Source of the DNA: Diogma glabrata
Taxonomy: Eukaryota; Arthropoda; Insecta; Diptera; Cylindrotomidae
Length of the DNA stretch: 64,000 nt
Direction: 5' to 3'
NCBI GenBank assembly: GCA_963693315.1
Contig: OY856186.1
Location: 93,771,127-93,835,126 of the forward strand
Positions within the stretch are counted from its first letter, which is position 1, and every line of letters begins with the position of its first letter. The notes under the pieces were generated by a model. The model ran no database searches. It was not told where the DNA came from and saw only the letters and a list, made by a program, of their open reading frames with translations. The translations under genes were made by a program, and so were the position numbers. Shown here piece by piece: positions 58,741-64,000 of the stretch.

Positions 58741-59599
58741 AATTGTTGAAGAAACTTTGTTTTGTTGCAAAAATTGGGGAAACTTCCGTCTTGCAACTAG
58801 AAGAAACTTGTTGAAACTTTGCCATTAGCGTAACTAGGCAATTCCCAACTAGCAAACTTACTTCTCAATTTTGAGTTATACAAGTTTTAGCTTCAATAAA
58901 GCTTCGCTAAAGCTTCTAAGTGGAAGCTAGTTATATTTTATTTCTATAAAGTTTCGATACAACATCCACAGAGAAGTTCTCCCCACCATTGAAATGAAAG
59001 CTTCTAAAATATTTCCATATTTAATATTAGAAGCTTTACCGAAACTTATCTACACAACACTAAATAAAGCTTCCGAAAAAAGGTTATAGAAGTTATAGCT
59101 GTCATTAGGATTGTAGTTGTTTCGGTTGTAACTGTTTACAGATCGTATAGAAGCACAGCTGTCATAGTCTAAAAATTGCTTCAATATCTGAAACGAAATA
59201 TGTCAAACAGACGGAAGCTATTGCTTCTATTAGTTTCAACTAAATTTAGATGTAGAAAATATAGTTTAGTTCAGGGGCTTACTTTTTATGGAAAAAGATA
59301 TGTGACATGTAATTTAAATGGGTTTATATGAAATTGAAGCTTATACGAAATTGAAATCGTTTCGTTTTTGTCAAAAAAGTATTGTGCATAAGGTGGTTTT
59401 TGTTTTTCAATCTATTAATTAGACTTATTTTACACAATATAAAATATTTTTTATTTATAGTCTTCAAATAGACAACAAAATGAATCAAAATCTTAATCAA
59501 TTAGATTAGAAATCAGAATCAAAAATCAACTAGAGTGGAATAGAGAAAATTTAAAGTTTTATAAATAATGGTATATGAATTTTCTTTACATTTCTGAGA

Positions 59600-59715
59600 G
59601 CCAAAGTCTTCCTCGTCAGGAAGAACTGAGGCGATACAGAGTTTCATAATTTAGTCACTCTATTAAAATATGTTACAGCAAATGGATGGGTGCGATATAT
59701 CGTTGCTCCTTTTAT
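59600..59715 (-). pseudogene. Small LINE ORF2 tail relic
   Basis: GTTTCATAATTTAGTCACTC, TATTAAAATATG and CAAATGGATGGGTGCGATAT match 6345-6435, which encodes the C-terminal tail of a CR1/Jockey-type ORF2. Too short and altered to read as protein. Confidence 0.5.
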
Positions 59716-60164
59716 TATTGTTTTATATTTATGAAACATTTTTAAAAATTAACTGCGTTCATCAGTACATTAGTACGCATATTGTTGTGACACCTATTAA
59801 AAATCCAATTGCAAAACTTTTTATTTAAAAAAAATATTGTTCAAATAAAGGTGTAAGTATGCTAAAAGTTAATGAGTGAAAAAATATAACCCCTTAATTT
59901 TGTTTTCCTTAAAATCTTTGAACTAACAAAACAAATAGAAAATAGATTTGTCAACATTCTTTAACCTCAGATTATAATTTCATCATTAAAAAACCCATTG
60001 AAGTTACATGTCACATGCCTTTTTCAATAAAAAAATAAGCCCCTGAATTATATACTATATTTTCTACATCTAAATTAAAAAACTAAATTCTATGGAAGTC
60101 TTATGGAAGTCTTATAGAAGCTATTGTTATTGTAACTACTATCAAAGATATTTATTGTTTCTTA

Positions 60165-60240
60165 ACATTTAAATCAGCCGATTGGATAGCGTACAGGACA
60201 AACGATCGAAGGACCAGGGTTCGAAACTTGATGCGACCGT
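60165..60240 (+). ncRNA. tRNA-like segment, possible SINE head
   Basis: CAGCCGATTGGATAGCG resembles a D arm (A box) and CCAGGGTTCGAAACTTG a T arm (B box), about 40 bases apart as in a tRNA. The acceptor stem is not evident. This pattern is usual for tRNA-derived SINEs; the closest tRNA type (perhaps Arg) is uncertain. Confidence 0.4.
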
Positions 60241-60839
60241 AAACAAAAACTTAAATTTAAACACTATATAAATAACAGAGCAATAACAATAATTACGTTA
60301 AAAAAGTGGTAGATATATAAAAAACATTGTAATATTTTGTCACATTTTTTAATAGCTTCTATAAAACTTTTAAAGATTGCTTAAAACAAGCTATTAGAAG
60401 TACTTTACCGAAGCTATAACTTGTCAAACCATAAATTCTATTCAGCTTGCATAACTGCTTACAAAAGATCTTACCGAAGCTATTTCCGAAATCTTTTACA
60501 AATTATAGCTTCGTTAAAGGCGGGGAAAGTTCTCCAAATGGCCTTTATCGAAACTGTTTAGAAATTTTAAAGAAACTATAAGGTGGGGAAGTTAGTTTCG
60601 GTAAGACTGTTTAGTGTTTTAAAAGAAGTTAAAATGCTAGTTGGGTTGTTCTAGGGTGGGCCTGGCCCCAATAATATTGCTGAGTAAAATAATTAATAAA
60701 TTTTCCGTTTTATTTGTTTCTCTTAATACATAACGGGTGTGTCAATTTTAGGTTAATTTTCAAATTTACGGTTATTTATATTTTTTTGCTAGATTATTTA
60801 TGTAAGGTTAGGTTGCAGTGACTGTCACCAAAACACAAC

Positions 60840-61116
60840 ATCAGGACGACATACTTAGACCAAAATACGTCGGTTGTGATACCAAATGATCTCGTTCCCC
60901 AACTCGAACCATTTGAAGCTTCTAATGAAGCTAAGTATTTGCGTGATTTTTAAATTATCCAGGTCGGTGAGAGTTTTAAATGTGTGCGTTCCAAAATGAG
61001 TTTGCCGTATAATGGGCGAATGCTGGAGATGTTCAAAGTAGATGAAACGCTGATCCTCCTCCTTACAGATCCTGCAAATCAACACTTGGGTGCTTTCCAG
61101 GGATCCAGTAACCATC
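60840..61116 (-). pseudogene. C-terminal end of a non-LTR ORF2 (zinc knuckle)
   Basis: On the minus strand, LICRICKEEDQRFIYFEHL is followed by LDNLKITQILSFIRSF. The C-x2-C-x-H-like knuckle and the LxxFI segment are the usual end of RNase H-bearing non-LTR ORF2 (compare CRFC ... ELINFIKS at 42240-42400). The upstream part is cut at 61117 by AT-rich sequence beginning with a CATTGAGAAA-like end. Confidence 0.5.
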
Positions 61117-62411
61117 ATTGAGAAAAAAACCAACATGCAATCAAAAAAAACCATTTTAATTCAAAAATAAATATATATGAAATCATACTAAACGTGGAAA
61201 TTGTAGTTTCAAAAAGTTAAGCTTTGATTTTAAATATATCTATTTTTAAAAAATATTTAAAGTAAATCAATTTAAGAATAAAACTGCACAGTTTTAAAAT
61301 AAAAACGTATTATTTATATTTCTAAAATTGATACTTTTTAATTTTAAATGGGACATTTTTGATTTCTGTAAAAATTTCTTCGGCATGCATTCGTTTTTAT
61401 ATAATATTTTCAAAAAATATGAACATCAAAATCTTTTTGTTTTAAATATATTTATATTATTTTTATAAATTACAAAATAAATTATTATAAATTTTAGTAA
61501 TAAAATTATTTCAATATATTATAAAATAGAAATGGCACATAATGTAAAATCAGCTAAACTCTTAGAACTCTCGCTCTTACTTCTTAGAACCCAGTGAGTG
61601 CTGCAACTGTATTTTTCTATTTTATTAGAAGGTATTTTAGTTGAAAATGTTCATGTGTTTGAAAAAATAAATCCTCTAACATCACAATTTTTTCCTCTAA
61701 TATCACAGTTCTGCTTGAAACCAAGTCCACAAAAAAACCAATGATGTTTTGGTTAAAATTTGTTTGAGTTCCCAAAAATGTTAATAATAAGCAGTAGACT
61801 CGCTGAATAATCTCAATAACTAAGGAAAGAGTAGTTACAAATATATTGAAAAGCATCTTAATAATAAACATGATATCTTACCTTTGAGAAAAAAACTTGC
61901 TTCCAAATCACACTCTTTCAATAACTATTTTAATATTCAATAAAAGGACATCTAAATGAGCTTAAATGACAAATTACTTTTAAATTAATAATTATTTTCA
62001 CAACAGCTAATTTTCTCCAAAACTAATGTAAATTGGCACCATCGATAGCACAATATTAAATTTTATATCTTGGACTGTCAAAGAGTGAAGTATCGTTTTA
62101 AAATCAACAAGATCCAATTTTGTTGTAAAATGTAAATTTTTAATTCAATGCTTTATCGGACAAATTTTTTAACTTAAGTTGGATCGTTTTCAATTTGAGG
62201 TGTTACCCTATTGAATATAAGACAAACACTTTAATTATAAAATTAAATATTTTATTCTTAAAATTTTCTACTTTAACTTCTGAAAATACTTTTGAATCAA
62301 AACAATTTCAATATTGATTTTAAAATTTTTACGTTAGATTATTTAAAACCTTAGGTTTTTTAATTTAAACATAATCTGATTAGATTATAAAGTGTGTTTT
62401 TTCTCTCAGTG
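61117..62411. mobile_element. Possible CACTGAGA-ended element
   Basis: The right end read inversely is CACTGAGAGAAAAAACAC; the left end is CATTGAGAAAAAAACC. Short TTTTAAA palindromes are frequent towards both ends. It appears to truncate the ORF2 relic at 61116. No matching flanking dinucleotide was found (AT versus CA), so boundaries and identity are tentative. The rest of the interval is AT-rich and non-coding. Confidence 0.35.
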
Positions 62412-63273
62412 CAGTGACTTGCCAGACTAACTAACGTGACTAACCAGTGATCCAGATGACTTTAACAATGAACTAGTGTTCTGCCTACTCAATGTTATAA
62501 GTTTTTTGGAACGCTGTAGGTCTAGTCTAGGAAAGATTTACCTGCTTATCTTGCAGCTAATGGTGTTTGACCACCGACCTATAGATTACACATTTAACCT
62601 TGTCATAAGTTAGTTGTTTGAGAGGAGCAAACGACTGGCTTAGAGCTTCCATTTCTTGTAGAAGATCGACTTCAGTCCTTTGCCTAGAAAATCCGTCCGC
62701 TATATATACCGCACCTATATAATATGAACGGTGAAATTGCCGCTAGTTTAGTGTCACTTTTGACGTCGTTGCTACTACATCTACCGATTCGAATGCAGTT
62801 GTTTATGCTATGTTGTTTGCAGTTATTTATGTTTATATTTAGATATATATTTGTGTAAATAATAAATCTTTAAATTATAAAACTAAAAGAAAAAAATGTT
62901 TTCTTTAAAATCGACATGTTTGACAAATTAAAATTGAAAAAAATCATATAAAATTATAAATTGTTATATCAGTATGATATTTTTATAAATCCTCACTTAG
63001 TAACTTTCAAACAAACAAAAATTATACAAAATCAACATTCCTAGTTTCTAAATTAAACTTTACATTCCAAGTCTCTAAAACTATTGAAAAAATAAAAATA
63101 AAACATAGTTCAAAAATAACAATTCATTGTTTACAGTAATCATGCACTCCCCCAACCATTTAATGCAGTACTGTGAACAACGATCTTCATTTTCAGCCAT
63201 ACAAAATTCAGATAATTCCAAAAAAAAATCCATCAGACTTCGAATTCCGTCGTCAATTCGCTAATGATCATAC
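62412..63273. other. No recognised gene
   Basis: Mixed sequence. A minus-strand stretch at 62620-62710 reads ADGFSRQRTEVDLLQEM, faintly like the end of a retroelement RNase H, but it is too short to call. Confidence 0.4.
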
Positions 63274-63281
63274 AAACAAAC

Positions 63282-63855
63282 GGGGATATTACTTCTACTT
63301 AGGCGCCAGGATTTTTTTTATTTGATATAGAATCACTCACTGAAGCGAATAAAACCAAAACGAGTTGTATATCAGCCCCGGGGTCCAAAATACAGGCCTT
63401 TGAAAAAAGCAAAATCCATTCAAAATTACAGTTTCGAAAAGAATTTTTTCTGTTGTTTTAATTTTTGCTTTATGTCCTATGTGCTTATAAGATAAACAGA
63501 TCAAAACTGTCCCTTTTACTAAATTTTCTTAATTTACGATAAAAAAAACAAAAAAAAATCCACTTGCGCCTAAGTTCAAGTCCAATCTTGCCTCAAATGG
63601 TCATAACGTGGGCCCCTAAGGTTATAATTATTTTTTTTAAGTTATTCATGTTGATTCTTTGTAATTGCATATCAAAACTAACATTTAAATTGCAAAATTT
63701 GGTAAAAAAGTGTATTTTTATACGATATTTTTTGTTTCAAAGGCCTATATCTTGGTCCCCGGGACTGATTTTGAAAAAAAAAATATTGTAATTTGCTTAT
63801 AAAAGTACACTAAAAAAAAAGAATTGGCTGGCGCCTAAGTAAAAGTAATCTTGCC
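63282..63855. mobile_element. Non-autonomous TIR element with 8-bp duplication, 574 bp
   Basis: Starts GGGGATATTACTTCTACTTA and ends with the inverse of GGCAAGATTACTTTTACTTA; both continue GGCGCCAG. AAACAAAC is duplicated exactly (63274-63281 and 63856-63863). Arms are about 130 bp and include CCCCGGGGTCC/GGTCCCCGGGA and AGGCCTTTGAAA/TTTCAAAGGCCT. A third TTGCGCCTAAGTTCAAG segment lies inside near 63565. The 8-bp duplication points to a hAT-type transposase. The 75-codon frame at 63564 is not supported. Confidence 0.85.
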
Positions 63856-64000
63856 AAACAAACTTAAAACTACGAGTAGTGTTGGTGTTTCGGTGTGGTT
63901 TTAGGTCTTATGGAGCAATGAGACCGTATGTTTTTAAAACAAAGTCTATATTGTTCTTATTGCGATGTTTTTCGTTGAACAAATTGGAAGGTGTGGTTTT

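Larger units (their letters stand above)
58846..60645. mobile_element. CCCAACTAGC-ended element, 1.8 kb, long imperfect TIRs
   Basis: The ends are CCCAACTAGCAAACTTACTTC-like on the left and the inverse of GAAGTTAAAATGCTAGTTGGG-like on the right, with 11 identical terminal bases. TT flanks both sides (58844-58845 and 60646-60647). The arms carry repeated AAGCTTC/GAAGCTT motifs and a paired CAGGGGCTTA segment (59271 and about 60040). The inside holds a LINE tail relic and a tRNA-like stretch, both presumably later insertions or captured. No transposase. It resembles the CCCA family in terminus, duplication length and palindromic subterminal repeats, but the motif differs. Confidence 0.75.

Noticed and set aside
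62620..62710. Minus-strand ADGFSRQ text like the end of a retroelement RNase H
   Set aside because: Too short and unsupported by neighbouring motifs.

Overview
This window looks like gene-poor, strongly AT-rich nuclear DNA from an insect. The evidence is eukaryotic: several classes of non-LTR retrotransposon, an irritans-type mariner, a Ty3/gypsy remnant, CACTA-like DNA transposons and many inverted-repeat elements. There is no bacterial gene organisation. The insect order cannot be settled from sequence alone. I found no convincing host protein-coding gene; nearly every real reading frame belongs to a mobile element.

Layout. 1-760: AT-rich minisatellite plus dispersed repeat, with an inverted partner at 38.2-38.9 kb. 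0.9-6.9 kb: LINE and RNase H relics cut by copies of a very abundant short DNA transposon, here called the CCCA family (ends CCCA/TGGG, 2-bp target duplications), plus palindromes. 9.5-12.7 kb: a cluster of CCCA copies, one inserted into another. 13-14.1 kb: a dispersed repeat with a 290-bp unit in tandem. 15.2-16.5 kb: a complete mariner whose transposase has one stop codon. 16.8-25.9 kb: more CCCA copies and hairpin elements. 26.6-34 kb: a three-level nest, with an RTE-like LINE hit by a 5.3-kb CR1/Jockey-like LINE, itself hit by a CCCA element inside the reverse transcriptase. 40.7-48.7 kb: the highlight, an apparently complete autonomous CACTA/EnSpm-like transposon. 48.9-50.0 kb: a long-TIR element. 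50.9-53.0 kb: a gypsy remnant with gag fused by deletion to the end of integrase. 55.3-57.3 kb: a decayed non-LTR element carrying a small CACTG-ended insertion. 57.6-62.4 kb: a tRNA-Lys-like relic, a second copy of the 13-kb repeat and a 1.8-kb element with CCCAACTAGC ends. 63.3-63.9 kb: a 574-bp element with an exact 8-bp target duplication.

Most coherent system: the 7.9-kb element at 40746-48670 starts CACTCAGAGAAAT, ends in the imperfect inverse of that, is flanked by TA on both sides and carries iterated subterminal motifs. It encodes two same-strand genes: an intact 816-codon DDE transposase with two N-terminal zinc fingers, and an eight-exon gene whose predicted exons join without a break into 531 codons, beginning with a SAM-like domain. 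By analogy with plant Spm, which has a transposase and a separate subterminal-binding protein, these may act together; that is inference. The CCCA, CCCAAC and small CACTG elements also make 2-bp duplications and carry repeated subterminal motifs, so they may be non-autonomous relatives, but no shared terminus proves which transposase moves them.
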